From positions 1 through 64,000 of the forward strand of contig CAZCAC010000021.1 of assembly GCA_964496575.1 (NCBI GenBank): a DNA stretch of 64,000 bases, given 5' to 3'. Shown in pieces: positions 17,459 to 25,409 of the stretch. A model generated the notes under the pieces. It was not told where the DNA came from. It was given only the letters and a program-made list of their open reading frames with translations, and ran no database searches. Within the stretch, counting starts at the first letter, position 1. Each line of letters opens with the position of its first letter. The translations under genes were made by a program, and so were the position numbers. Origin of the DNA: CAZCAC01 sp964496575 (GTDB lineage: Bacteria > Planctomycetota > UBA1135 > GCA-002686595).

Positions 17459-18468
17459 AGCTTCACCCACGATTCGCGCTGCGAGTACTTGCGCCAGAGG
17501 AACGGGATCAACCCCTCGCTGCGGAAGACGATCACGAGGGTCAGGATCAACGCGTAGACCGCGATGCGCAGGCTGCCGAAGTCCCGCAGGGCCTCGCCCA
17601 GCGGAACGAGGACGAGGCTGCCGAGGAAGGGGCCGATCAGGGTTCCCCCGCCGCCGATCACAGTAGCCGCGATGGGCAGCAGCGACAGATCCAGCGCGAA
17701 GGCGGACACGCCCACCGCTTCGTAGGAGTGCACGTAGTACGCGCCGGCGAAGCAACCGAACAGCGACGCGATGAAGAGAGCCTTCGTCCGGCACCACGTG
17801 ACGTCGATCCCCGCCGCCCTGACGGCCTGGTCATTGTCCTTCACCGCGCGGATGACCAGCCCCTGGTCGGTGGCGGCGAAGCGCCGCAGCCCGAACAGCC
17901 CGACGAGCAGAAGGACTATGAGGAGATACGCTTCGACCATCGCCGACGGGAAGCCGGTGATCCCCATGTATCCCTCGGTGCCTCCCAGGATGTCGAAGGC
18001 CTCGATCACCCGCGTGGCGAGCAGCGGGTACATCAACGTCACGACCGCGAAGTAGATTCCCCGCAAGGGCAGGCAGGGCCAGATCAGCACCGTGCACACG
18101 ACCGCGCCCAGCACCGTGGCGCCGGGCAGGGACAGCCAGAAGGGCAGTCCGAGCTCTTCGTTCAGGAGCGCCGCGGCGTAGCCCCCGACTCCGTAGAAGA
18201 ACGCGCCGCCGAGGCAGAGCAGCCCTACGTAGTTGGCCAGGAAGTCGAACGAGATGGCGAGCAGACCGATGATCACCGCCGACAGCGCGACCCGACCCCA
18301 GTACGGATCCAGCTGAAGCACGAGCGGCAGGATGAGCAGCCCCCCCACCAGGAGCAGACGCGGTGCCGCGAGGTAGGCCATCTCCTTGAGCGACGACAGC
18401 ACGTAGATCGACTCGCTGCGCACCTTGATGCCGCGGTCGATCCGCTTCTTGCGCTTGATCGCGTCCAC
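17455..18468 (-). CDS. livM: ABC transporter permease, LivM type
   Basis: The protein has 337 residues starting at GTG 18468, which abuts the livH stop. It begins with a short cationic cytoplasmic stretch, then about eight to ten membrane helices with the LivM pattern LLAISFDFLANYVGLLCLGGAFFYGVGGYAAALL and the coupling-region segment RAVKDNDQAVRAAGIDV. It forms the translocation pore with LivH. Confidence 0.9.
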   Translation of the reverse strand: MDAIKRKKRIDRGIKVRSESIYVLSSLKEMAYLAAPRLLLVGGLLILPLVLQLDPYWGRVALSAVIIGLLAISFDFLANYVGLLCLGGAFFYGVGGYAAALLNEELGLPFWLSLPGATVLGAVVCTVLIWPCLPLRGIYFAVVTLMYPLLATRVIEAFDILGGTEGYMGITGFPSAMVEAYLLIVLLLVGLFGLRRFAATDQGLVIRAVKDNDQAVRAAGIDVTWCRTKALFIASLFGCFAGAYYVHSYEAVGVSAFALDLSLLPIAATVIGGGGTLIGPFLGSLVLVPLGEALRDFGSLRIAVYALILTLVIVFRSEGLIPFLWRKYSQRESWVKL

Positions 18469-19335
18469 CTAGACCCGCTCCTCCAGCTCTTTCTGGCGAC
18501 CCCACAGCCCCGACGGCTTCAGGACGAGAGTGACGATTATGGCCAGCAACATGACGACCATCTGATAGTGCGGCCGGCCGTAGGCGACCGTCAGGTGCTG
18601 GGCAAACCCCAGCAGGAAGCAAGCTGCCACGGTTCCCGCCCAGCTGCCGAGACCACCCACGATGCAGACGGCGAGCGCGTAGACCAGCACCTGGTACCCG
18701 CTCTGGACGACGATACTGCCGAGCGGCAGGAGGACGAGCGCACCGACTCCGGCCAGCATCGCGCCCAGCCCCACCGCGATCGTGGCCACGAGGTCGGTGT
18801 CGATGCCCAGCATCATGGCGGCCTGCTCGTCCTGAGCCACGCCGCGGAAAGCGCGGCCGAGGCGGGTCGTCTTGGTGAAGAGCCAAAGGAGCCCGACGAT
18901 CCCGAAAGCACAGACGACCACGGCGATACGCTGGTGGTCGATGGGCACTCCGAACAGATCCACGGTCCCCTTGCTCACGACCGGCAGCGTGTGCGTCGTG
19001 CCGCGCAGCCCCCAGTGACGCAGCGCCTCGAGGATCATCAGACCGATGGCATAGGTGGCGATCACCTCTGACATCTCCATGCCGCGGATGCGCTTCAGCA
19101 CGAGCTGGTAGATCAGGACGCCGAGCAATCCCGACGCCAGCAGCGCTCCCCCGGCCGCCAGGGGATAGGGCAGCCCGGTCTCGTGCAGCAGCAGCCAGGC
19201 CACGTAGCCCGTGAAGACGTACAGCGATCCGTGGGCGAAGTTGGGCAGCCGGCTGATTCCGTAGACGAGCGAGAACCCGAAGGCCATCAACAAGAGCGCG
19301 GCGCTCTGGAGGGTGCCGTAGACGACTATCTCCAC
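18469..19335 (-). CDS. livH: ABC transporter permease, LivH type
   Basis: The protein has 288 residues and starts at GTG 19335, 3 nt after the binding-protein stop. It has about eight membrane helices; the first matches the LivH start (SAALLLMAFGFSLVYGISRLPNFAHGSLYVFTGYVAW). The coupling helix region is GRAFRGVAQDEQAAMMLGID. Confidence 0.9.
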   Translation of the reverse strand: MEIVVYGTLQSAALLLMAFGFSLVYGISRLPNFAHGSLYVFTGYVAWLLLHETGLPYPLAAGGALLASGLLGVLIYQLVLKRIRGMEMSEVIATYAIGLMILEALRHWGLRGTTHTLPVVSKGTVDLFGVPIDHQRIAVVVCAFGIVGLLWLFTKTTRLGRAFRGVAQDEQAAMMLGIDTDLVATIAVGLGAMLAGVGALVLLPLGSIVVQSGYQVLVYALAVCIVGGLGSWAGTVAACFLLGFAQHLTVAYGRPHYQMVVMLLAIIVTLVLKPSGLWGRQKELEERV

Positions 19336-19338
19336 TCC

Positions 19339-20616
19339 CTACTCCATCCAGGGGGGGAGCTGCAACTCGCCCGTGGCCGCACACGGGGGCCAGACGACCA
19401 CGCGCTGGCCGGCCTGCCACTGGAAGACGCTGCCGACCGCACCTTCTTCGGGGTCGTCCGAGGGGATGATCTGGTGGCTCTTCGGATCGAAGCGCATGCG
19501 ACCGTACACGCCCATCAGGTCCATCGTCTCGAGAGCTGCAACCACCGCCTCGGCGTCCAGGGTACCGGCCCGCTCGATGGCGTCCTTGAACGCGTAGACG
19601 GCCATGTAGCTGGAGCTGGTGCCGTAACCCTCGGGCTCGATCCCCCAGCGCGCTTCGTAGGCGGTCACGAACTTCGACGTCCAGGGCGTGATGTTCCCGG
19701 GCGCGTTGCCGCCGTTGATCAGGTCGACGACCGTGTACTCGGCGGCGCCGTCGGACCCCTCCCAGAACCCGGGCTGCTCGGCGGCGGACATGAACCCGAT
19801 CGGAAGGCTCTTCAGCTGCAGGCTCTTCCACTGCTTCAGCAGGATGGCGGTCTCGGGCATGTCCATCCAGATGAAGATCATCTGAGAGTTCTCGTTCGCC
19901 GATTTCAGGAGCCCGGCGGCGTAGTCCGTCGTTCCGGTGGGGTAGATCTCGTGCCCGGTCACGATGTAGTTCTCCTGCTCCAAGAGCCCCTGCACGAACT
20001 CGCCCGCCTTCCGCGCGTGGGTCACGTCCTGCACCATGATGAACACGCGCTCGAGCCCGAACTCGGCGCGGATCTTGCCCATCACGGTCATCAGGTCCTT
20101 GCCGAGCGTGATGACGTCACTCGTGTCACGAAAGCAGTACTTGTAGCGATCGTAGTCTCCGGCCACTGTCTGGTGGTACTTGGGACTCAGCACGCCGGTG
20201 GTGATGATCGACACAGTCCGGTGCTTGCTCAGGAGGTTCATCACCGCCAGGGCGCTCTCCGACCGCACCGGTCCCCCGACGATGAAGTCGACCTTCTTGC
20301 GGAGGATCAGCTTCTCGACGGCCTTGATCGCGTCGTCCACCGGAACGCCCGGTTCCAGGTCGCGGGTGTCGATCACGTCCACCTCGAGCGGCAGCGTGAC
20401 CTCACCCACGTTCACTCCGCCCGCGGCGTTGATCTCCTCCACGGCGAGACGGATGCCGCGTTCGGCGTCCCACCCGTAGAGGTACGCGGTCGACAGCGGC
20501 GCACCCAGCCGGATGCTGTCGCGCTCACCACCGCCGCTGCAGCTCGTGAAGAGGAGAGGGGCGAGGGCAAGGGTCGCCAGCGCGGCGAATGGAGTTCGAG
20601 ACCCTGGCTGCTTCAT
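19339..20616 (-). CDS. livK: Liv-type substrate-binding lipoprotein
   Basis: The protein has 425 residues, started at the ATG that gives a lipoprotein signal (TSC-S lipobox, Cys at about residue 26). The mature part is a periplasmic-binding type I fold: RLGAPLSTAYLYGWDAERGIRLAVEEINAAGGVNVG and VDFIVGGPVRSE, then a second lobe with GTSSSYMAVYAFKDAIERAG. As first gene of the operon it supplies the ligand to LivHMGF. The presence of an acyl-CoA ligase in the operon suggests an organic acid more than an amino acid. Confidence 0.88.
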   Translation of the reverse strand: MKQPGSRTPFAALATLALAPLLFTSCSGGGERDSIRLGAPLSTAYLYGWDAERGIRLAVEEINAAGGVNVGEVTLPLEVDVIDTRDLEPGVPVDDAIKAVEKLILRKKVDFIVGGPVRSESALAVMNLLSKHRTVSIITTGVLSPKYHQTVAGDYDRYKYCFRDTSDVITLGKDLMTVMGKIRAEFGLERVFIMVQDVTHARKAGEFVQGLLEQENYIVTGHEIYPTGTTDYAAGLLKSANENSQMIFIWMDMPETAILLKQWKSLQLKSLPIGFMSAAEQPGFWEGSDGAAEYTVVDLINGGNAPGNITPWTSKFVTAYEARWGIEPEGYGTSSSYMAVYAFKDAIERAGTLDAEAVVAALETMDLMGVYGRMRFDPKSHQIIPSDDPEEGAVGSVFQWQAGQRVVVWPPCAATGELQLPPWME

Positions 20617-20737
20617 GTCGATCGACCACCCACGACCGTGAAGGGCCGTGCCAGACGGGGCAAGGGGAGCAAGAGATCGGGGCGATCGTCGAGGAGACGA
20701 ACGCGGGGTCATTATGACTCACCGCTCCCTCTCGGAA

Positions 20738-20824
20738 ATACCGAACCATCTCTAAACGGGCCGACCGACCCAGGGATTCTCGGGATTCCTGGATAGGTCG
20801 GCCCGTCTGGAGATGGTTCGGTAT
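20738..20824. terminator. Long imperfect hairpin between sulfatase and Liv operon
   Basis: The left arm 20738-20774 and right arm 20788-20824 (37 nt each) pair at 33 of 37 positions. The 13-nt centre can pair further with wobbles, so almost the whole 87-nt segment folds on itself. It starts 27 nt after the sulfatase stop on the minus strand. There is no U-run after it. It most likely ends or protects the sulfatase transcript and insulates livK; a mobile palindrome is the alternative. Confidence 0.6.
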
Positions 20825-20850
20825 CGGTTCGGGATCGTGATCGAGCTCCG

Positions 20851-22947
20851 TCAACGCCCTTCGATCCACCGATCGATGTCCTCGACGGTGATCACGCCGA
20901 AGTACACGCGAAGATCCTCCAGATCACCAGCAAAGGGTGCGTCGCCCTCGTACCTCCCGACGTTGGAGCCCGCGTCCCGGCCGACCGTCAAGCCCTCGAG
21001 CGGCTTCGAGGAGAGGATCTTCGCCGACGCCGATCCCTGGTGAACACCGTCGAGGTAGACGTGTGCGTAGCCCAGGTGATCCAGCGATCCGATCAGGTGA
21101 ATCCGTTTCCCGAGCTCGAGCCTGGTCGGGGACATCATCTCGATCGACTCGCCCCCCTCGCGAACCGCGAAGCAGGGCTTGCCGGCGCGCAGGTACAGGC
21201 TGTATCCACGGGTCTCGCCACCCTGCGCGAGGATCACCCCGTCCGCCGAGCTCGGTGTGACCCATCCGCCGACGTGCACCGCCATGGCCGTCGGGTCGAG
21301 GCCCGCGCGGGTGCGCTCATCGGGTGCTGGGAGTCGCAGCACCTCGCGCAGCTCGACCTTCGAGGCCCGGTCGCGGAGCCTCTCCTGCATCCAGTCACCG
21401 ATCGGCTCGGTCGGTTTCGTGTCGCCGTAGTGCTCCTGGAGCCTCGAGAGCTCCGCCTCGAGCTGCTTCCGGACCTCAGCGTACGCCTCGTCGTCGTACA
21501 CGCTGCGCAGCTCGTGGGGGTCCTCCTCGAGGTCGAACAGCTCCCCTTCGCCGATCTCGTAGTAACGAATCAGTTTGTGTCTCGCGGTGCGCACGCCGAA
21601 GTGCCTCGGCACGTTGTGCTCGGAGGGCTGCTCGTAGTAGTGGTAGTAGATCGACTCCCGCCAGTCGGTCGGTTCCTCGCCCTTCAGGAGCGGCACCAGT
21701 GAGCGTCCCTGCACGTCGTCGGGGATCGAGACGCCGGCCAGGTCGAGGAAGGTCGGTGCGAAGTCGAGGTTCTGTACCAGCTCATTGCTCACCGTTCCCG
21801 GCTCGACCCCCGCCGGCCACCGCGCGACGAGCGGCATGCGCAACGACTCCTCGTACATCCAGCGCTTGTCGAACCAGCCGTGATCGCCGAGAAAGAAGCC
21901 CTGGTCCGAGGTGTAGAGCACGATCGTGTTCTCGGCCAGTCCGCTCTCGTCGAGGTAGGCGAGGACGCGGCCGAGGTTGTCGTCGATCGAGGCGATCGAG
22001 CGCAGGTAGTCCTTGATGTAGCGCTGGTAGATGAAGCGCACGAGCTCGTCCCCTTCGATCTCGCCCGCGTCGAAGGCCTCGCGGAAGATCGCGTTGCGGG
22101 GAGCGTAGAAGGCGTCCCAGGCCTCCCGCTGCTCCGGTGTGAGCCCGTCGAGGTAGGCCGGCTCCCAGCGGAAGTTGAAGTGCTCGAAGGGCCGATCGAG
22201 CTTCAGGTCGTACATCCCGGTCATGTGCCGCGCGAGGCTGAGCTTCTGTGCCCGCGCGCCCGAGTTCCTTCCCTCCCAGTCGTCGAAGAGCGTCACCGGC
22301 TCGGGGGGGTCTTCTCCGTCGTAGAGCTGGAAGTATCTCGGTGCCGGCATCCAGTTGCGGTGCGGCGCCTTGTGCTGGTACATCAGCATGAACGGCTTCT
22401 CGGGATCGCGCCCTTCCTTCAACCAGGCGAGCGCGCGATCGGTCAAGACGTCGGTGACGTACCCCTCGTGCGCGACGGTCCCCTCCGCAGTCTTCAGCGG
22501 AGAGTTGTAGTAGACCCCCTGGCCGAGCAGGATCTCCCAGTGGTCGAACCCGGTAGGGTCCGACTTCAGGTGCCACTTGCCGATGATGGCGGTCTGGTAA
22601 CCGGCTTCGCGCAGCAGCTTTGGGAAGGTCTGCTGCGCCCCGTCGAATCGCTCGCGGTTGGTCGGTAGGCCGTTCCGATGGGAGTGCTTCCCGGTGAGGA
22701 TGACCGCCCGGCTCGGTCCACAGATGGCGTTCGTGCAGAAGCACGAGTCGAACCGGATCCCCTCACGCGCGAGCCGATCGATGTTCGGCGTCCGGTTTAG
22801 CTTGGAGCCGTACGAGCTCACGGCGTGCGTGGCGTGGTCGTCGGCGAAGACGAGGAGAATGTTCGGGCGCTCCGCGGCGAGGGAACGGCCGGCGAGGCTC
22901 GCCAGGGCGACGGCGGTGAGGATCAGCGGAGGCATGGCTTTCGGCAT
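20851..22947 (-). CDS. Secreted sulfatase with C-terminal LamG-like domain
   Basis: The protein has 698 residues, started at the ATG giving a signal peptide (about residues 1-25, ending SLAA). The alkaline-phosphatase-like core begins with ERPNILLVFADDHATHA (metal-binding Asp pair). The formylglycine motif is C76-G-P-S-R, followed by TGKHSHRNG; GKWHLKSDPTGFD and LYTSDQGFFLGDHGWFDKRWMYEESLRMPL supply the remaining metal and sulfate contacts. Residues about 560-698 look like a concanavalin/LamG-type domain (GYSLYLRAGKPCFAVREG, HVYLDGVHQGSASAK, DLRVYFGVITVEDIDRWI). It should remove sulfate from polysaccharides. A formylglycine-generating enzyme is required but not in the window. Confidence 0.9.
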   Translation of the reverse strand: MPKAMPPLILTAVALASLAGRSLAAERPNILLVFADDHATHAVSSYGSKLNRTPNIDRLAREGIRFDSCFCTNAICGPSRAVILTGKHSHRNGLPTNRERFDGAQQTFPKLLREAGYQTAIIGKWHLKSDPTGFDHWEILLGQGVYYNSPLKTAEGTVAHEGYVTDVLTDRALAWLKEGRDPEKPFMLMYQHKAPHRNWMPAPRYFQLYDGEDPPEPVTLFDDWEGRNSGARAQKLSLARHMTGMYDLKLDRPFEHFNFRWEPAYLDGLTPEQREAWDAFYAPRNAIFREAFDAGEIEGDELVRFIYQRYIKDYLRSIASIDDNLGRVLAYLDESGLAENTIVLYTSDQGFFLGDHGWFDKRWMYEESLRMPLVARWPAGVEPGTVSNELVQNLDFAPTFLDLAGVSIPDDVQGRSLVPLLKGEEPTDWRESIYYHYYEQPSEHNVPRHFGVRTARHKLIRYYEIGEGELFDLEEDPHELRSVYDDEAYAEVRKQLEAELSRLQEHYGDTKPTEPIGDWMQERLRDRASKVELREVLRLPAPDERTRAGLDPTAMAVHVGGWVTPSSADGVILAQGGETRGYSLYLRAGKPCFAVREGGESIEMMSPTRLELGKRIHLIGSLDHLGYAHVYLDGVHQGSASAKILSSKPLEGLTVGRDAGSNVGRYEGDAPFAGDLEDLRVYFGVITVEDIDRWIEGR

Positions 22948-23055
22948 GGGTAGATCGTACGGGCGGCGAGCTCTCTTCGCACGACCACGATCCGCCTCAC
23001 CGGTCGCCACCCCGTCGAGAAGGGCCAGCACCGCGAGGGCAAGGGACGGACGTCG

Positions 23056-23328
23056 TCAGTCGCAGCCGTCGTGCCAGTGCAGCGGAGCGATCCAGAGTCC
23101 CTTCGCGTCGAGCCCTACCCGGGTGAGGTACCACTGGCCGTCCGTGTCCTGGACGATCTCCGGGGCGTGCGAGCCCTTCTCCTCCTTGGAGAACCTGGCG
23201 ACGTGATCCCTCTCCGGGTCCCAGTGGAACGGCGACTCACTGCGGAAGACGTCCACGCCGTCGTTCGAGCTCGGGACGTGTAGGGTGCAACACCGCTGCT
23301 CGGTCAGCTCACGCGCGCCACCGCCCGC
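23056..23328 (-). pseudogene. C-terminal remnant of a GH43/GH32-like beta-propeller protein
   Basis: An open frame starts directly after the GNAT stop codon with no good start. It encodes about 90 residues (TLHVPSSNDGVDVFRSESPFHWD, then GSHAPEIVQDTDGQWYLTR, then LWIAPLHWHDGCD). The pattern of HAPEI(V)-D-GQWY followed by L-W-I-A-P-L-W resembles the last blade of glycoside-hydrolase family 43/32-type propellers. Nothing upstream supplies the rest of the fold, so I read it as a truncated leftover. A short gene from GTG 23256 (66 residues) is possible but would lack a complete domain. Confidence 0.45.
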
Positions 23329-24429
23329 TCAGACGTCGTTCGCGTCCCCGAGGGTGAACGTCCACCGCGCCGGATCGTAGATCGCCTGGTGCGAGGAGTC
23401 CGGGGTGAACAGGATCGGGACTCGGGAGCGGTTCCAGCGCAGCCCGGCGGCTCGCAGCGACTCGGTCAGCGGCGCATCGGTCAGTGCCCACGCCTGGGCC
23501 ATGATGCAGCCCTCGTTCGCGAAGCGCTCGATCGCCCAGCGAAGCATGATGCGGGTCGCGTCGCGTTCCCCCTTCCGGCAGAGGAGGTCGACAATGTCGC
23601 CGCAGGGCTGGCCGCGGCGGATCGTGCGCTTCAGGACCATGAAGCCAACCAGCTCCGAGCCCCGATCGCAGCGGAAGATCTCGTAGCGGTCCGGTCCGTC
23701 GACGAAGCGCCAGTTCAGGTACTCCGCGTTCCGGATCAGGCAGACGTCGCCGCGCTCGGCCTCTTCCCACAGGGTGTCGAACTCCGGCCCGAAGCGCTCG
23801 AGCTCGGTGAAGGTGTAACCCTCCCGTCCCCGACCGATCCTCGCGCGGCCCATCGCCCAGAGCTCATCTAGCGGCGGTCCGAGGAAGCGCGTGAGGGTGC
23901 GGGCCTTGCCCGCGGCCGCGAGGAGGCCCGACGGCCTCAGCACCCGACAGGCGAAGTGCAGCTCGTGAGTCTCACTGTAGCCCCATTTCTTCACGAAGAT
24001 CGGATAGGAGTTGGGACTCGGCGTCACGTACCAGGTGTCGATTCCCGCCTCGCGAGCCTCTTCGAAGACCCCCCGGGCCAGGCGTCCCATCAGGCCGAGC
24101 CCCTGGTAGTCGGGGTCGGTGAACATGTCCATCGTCTTCCCGATGAGCACCTCGGTGCCCGACACGAGGAAGCGCTTGGGCGCGATCGCGAAGTTCCCGA
24201 TGATCTTGCCCCGATGGCGCGCGACGTGGACGACTGCCGGGCCGGCCGGGTTCTCCAGGTACATCCAGCGGTAGTACGCCGCACTCCCGTCACGAATCCC
24301 GGCCGCCTCCGAGGCGCCGTCGTCCATGCCGCTGATCAGCGCAGCGATTCCCTCGGCGTCTTCGGCGGTGAAGGCTGAGACCTCGACCTCCTCGCGGAGG
24401 CGTTCTCTCTCGGTCGTTTTCGTGCTCAC
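23329..24429 (-). CDS. GNAT-fold acyltransferase of the exopolysaccharide locus
   Basis: The protein has 366 residues and starts at GTG 24429, overlapping the upstream stop (GTGA). The N-terminal half is a GNAT domain: VVHVARHRGKIIGNFAIAPKRF and the acetyl-CoA loop FTDPDYQGLGLMGRLARGVFEEA, with YPIFVKKWGYS at the end. The second half resembles a further GNAT-like fold (VGFMVLKRTIRRG, IMLRWAIERFANEGC), so this is probably a tandem-GNAT protein of the type common in polysaccharide loci. The likely role is N- or O-acylation of a sugar or a linked amino acid. Confidence 0.75.
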   Translation of the reverse strand: MSTKTTERERLREEVEVSAFTAEDAEGIAALISGMDDGASEAAGIRDGSAAYYRWMYLENPAGPAVVHVARHRGKIIGNFAIAPKRFLVSGTEVLIGKTMDMFTDPDYQGLGLMGRLARGVFEEAREAGIDTWYVTPSPNSYPIFVKKWGYSETHELHFACRVLRPSGLLAAAGKARTLTRFLGPPLDELWAMGRARIGRGREGYTFTELERFGPEFDTLWEEAERGDVCLIRNAEYLNWRFVDGPDRYEIFRCDRGSELVGFMVLKRTIRRGQPCGDIVDLLCRKGERDATRIMLRWAIERFANEGCIMAQAWALTDAPLTESLRAAGLRWNRSRVPILFTPDSSHQAIYDPARWTFTLGDANDV

Positions 24430-25394
24430 TCGGCCAGCTCCTTTCCGAGAATGGGGTTACGTCCGCGATTGAAGAGGTACCAGGAGAGCTGAGCCCAGCT
24501 CGAGTGGATCAAGTGTCGACTGCTCGCGCGGTCACCGAGTCCGAGGAGGTACCTGCCCGTGGACAGGCTGAGCCGGAGACCATAGCGCAGCAGCATCAGG
24601 GCGATGTAGGCCGGATAGGTGAGCGGAGACAGGTGCTTCTTCCAGTACTGGTAGCCGGCGTGCGAGTGCTGCAGCTTGAAGTGGATCGGCGCCTTGCCGG
24701 AGCTCACCCCGCCCAGGTGGATCGCCGTCGCCTCCGCGCAGTACATCGTCTTCCAGCCGTTGTCGTTGAAGCGTTTGCCCCAGTCGGTGTCCTCGCAGTA
24801 GATGAAGAAGCGCTCGTCGAGGAACCCTACCTGGTCGAGCGCCTCCTTCCGCAGGACCTGCAAGCAGCCCGAGAGCACCTGAACCGGCTGCGTGCGCTCC
24901 GTGTCGAAGTCGGGGTAGAGCTGCCCGCGGAAGAAAGTGCTGTGCGGGAAGAAGCGGTCGAGGAAGAGCGCCTCCATCAACGTGGAGCGAAGTGTCGGCA
25001 CCTCGCGGCAGTTGTAACGCACACTGCCGTCCTCGTTGGTCGTCCGGGGGCCGACTGCCGCCACATCGGGGTTGGCGTCCATGTACTCGACGAGGCGATC
25101 GAGGCAGCCGTCCTCGAGCTCGATGTCGGAGTTCAGGATGCAGGAGTAGCGTCCGGAGCACTGCCGCAAGCCGACGTTGATCCCGCGCGCGAAGCCGAGG
25201 TTGCGGTCGTTGACGGTCAGCCGGACCTCGGGGCAATGCTCGCGTACGGCCTCGGGGGAGCCGTCCTCCGAAGCGTTGTCGACGACGATGATCTCGTAAC
25301 GACAGTTCGTCTCGGCGTGAATCGACTTGATGCACTCGAGCAGCATGTCTCGGGTGTTCCAGTTGAGGATCACGATCGACAGGTCGAGGGTCAC
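24426..25394 (-). CDS. Family 2 glycosyltransferase (rhamnosyltransferase-like)
   Basis: The protein has about 322 residues. GTG 25394 is preferred: AAGGAG lies 7 nt before it but only 1 nt before the alternative GTG 25400. The GT-A motifs are present: LSIVILNWNTRDMLLECIKSI, VVDNASEDGSPEAV, NSDIELEDGCL (DxD-like) and the acceptor-side GFLDERFFIYCEDTDWGKRF, typical of WbbL-type rhamnosyltransferases. C-terminal hydrophobic stretches may bind the membrane. It adds one sugar to the lipid-linked repeat unit. Confidence 0.87.
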   Translation of the reverse strand: MTLDLSIVILNWNTRDMLLECIKSIHAETNCRYEIIVVDNASEDGSPEAVREHCPEVRLTVNDRNLGFARGINVGLRQCSGRYSCILNSDIELEDGCLDRLVEYMDANPDVAAVGPRTTNEDGSVRYNCREVPTLRSTLMEALFLDRFFPHSTFFRGQLYPDFDTERTQPVQVLSGCLQVLRKEALDQVGFLDERFFIYCEDTDWGKRFNDNGWKTMYCAEATAIHLGGVSSGKAPIHFKLQHSHAGYQYWKKHLSPLTYPAYIALMLLRYGLRLSLSTGRYLLGLGDRASSRHLIHSSWAQLSWYLFNRGRNPILGKELAE

Positions 25395-25409
25395 GGGCAC
25401 ACTCCTTCC

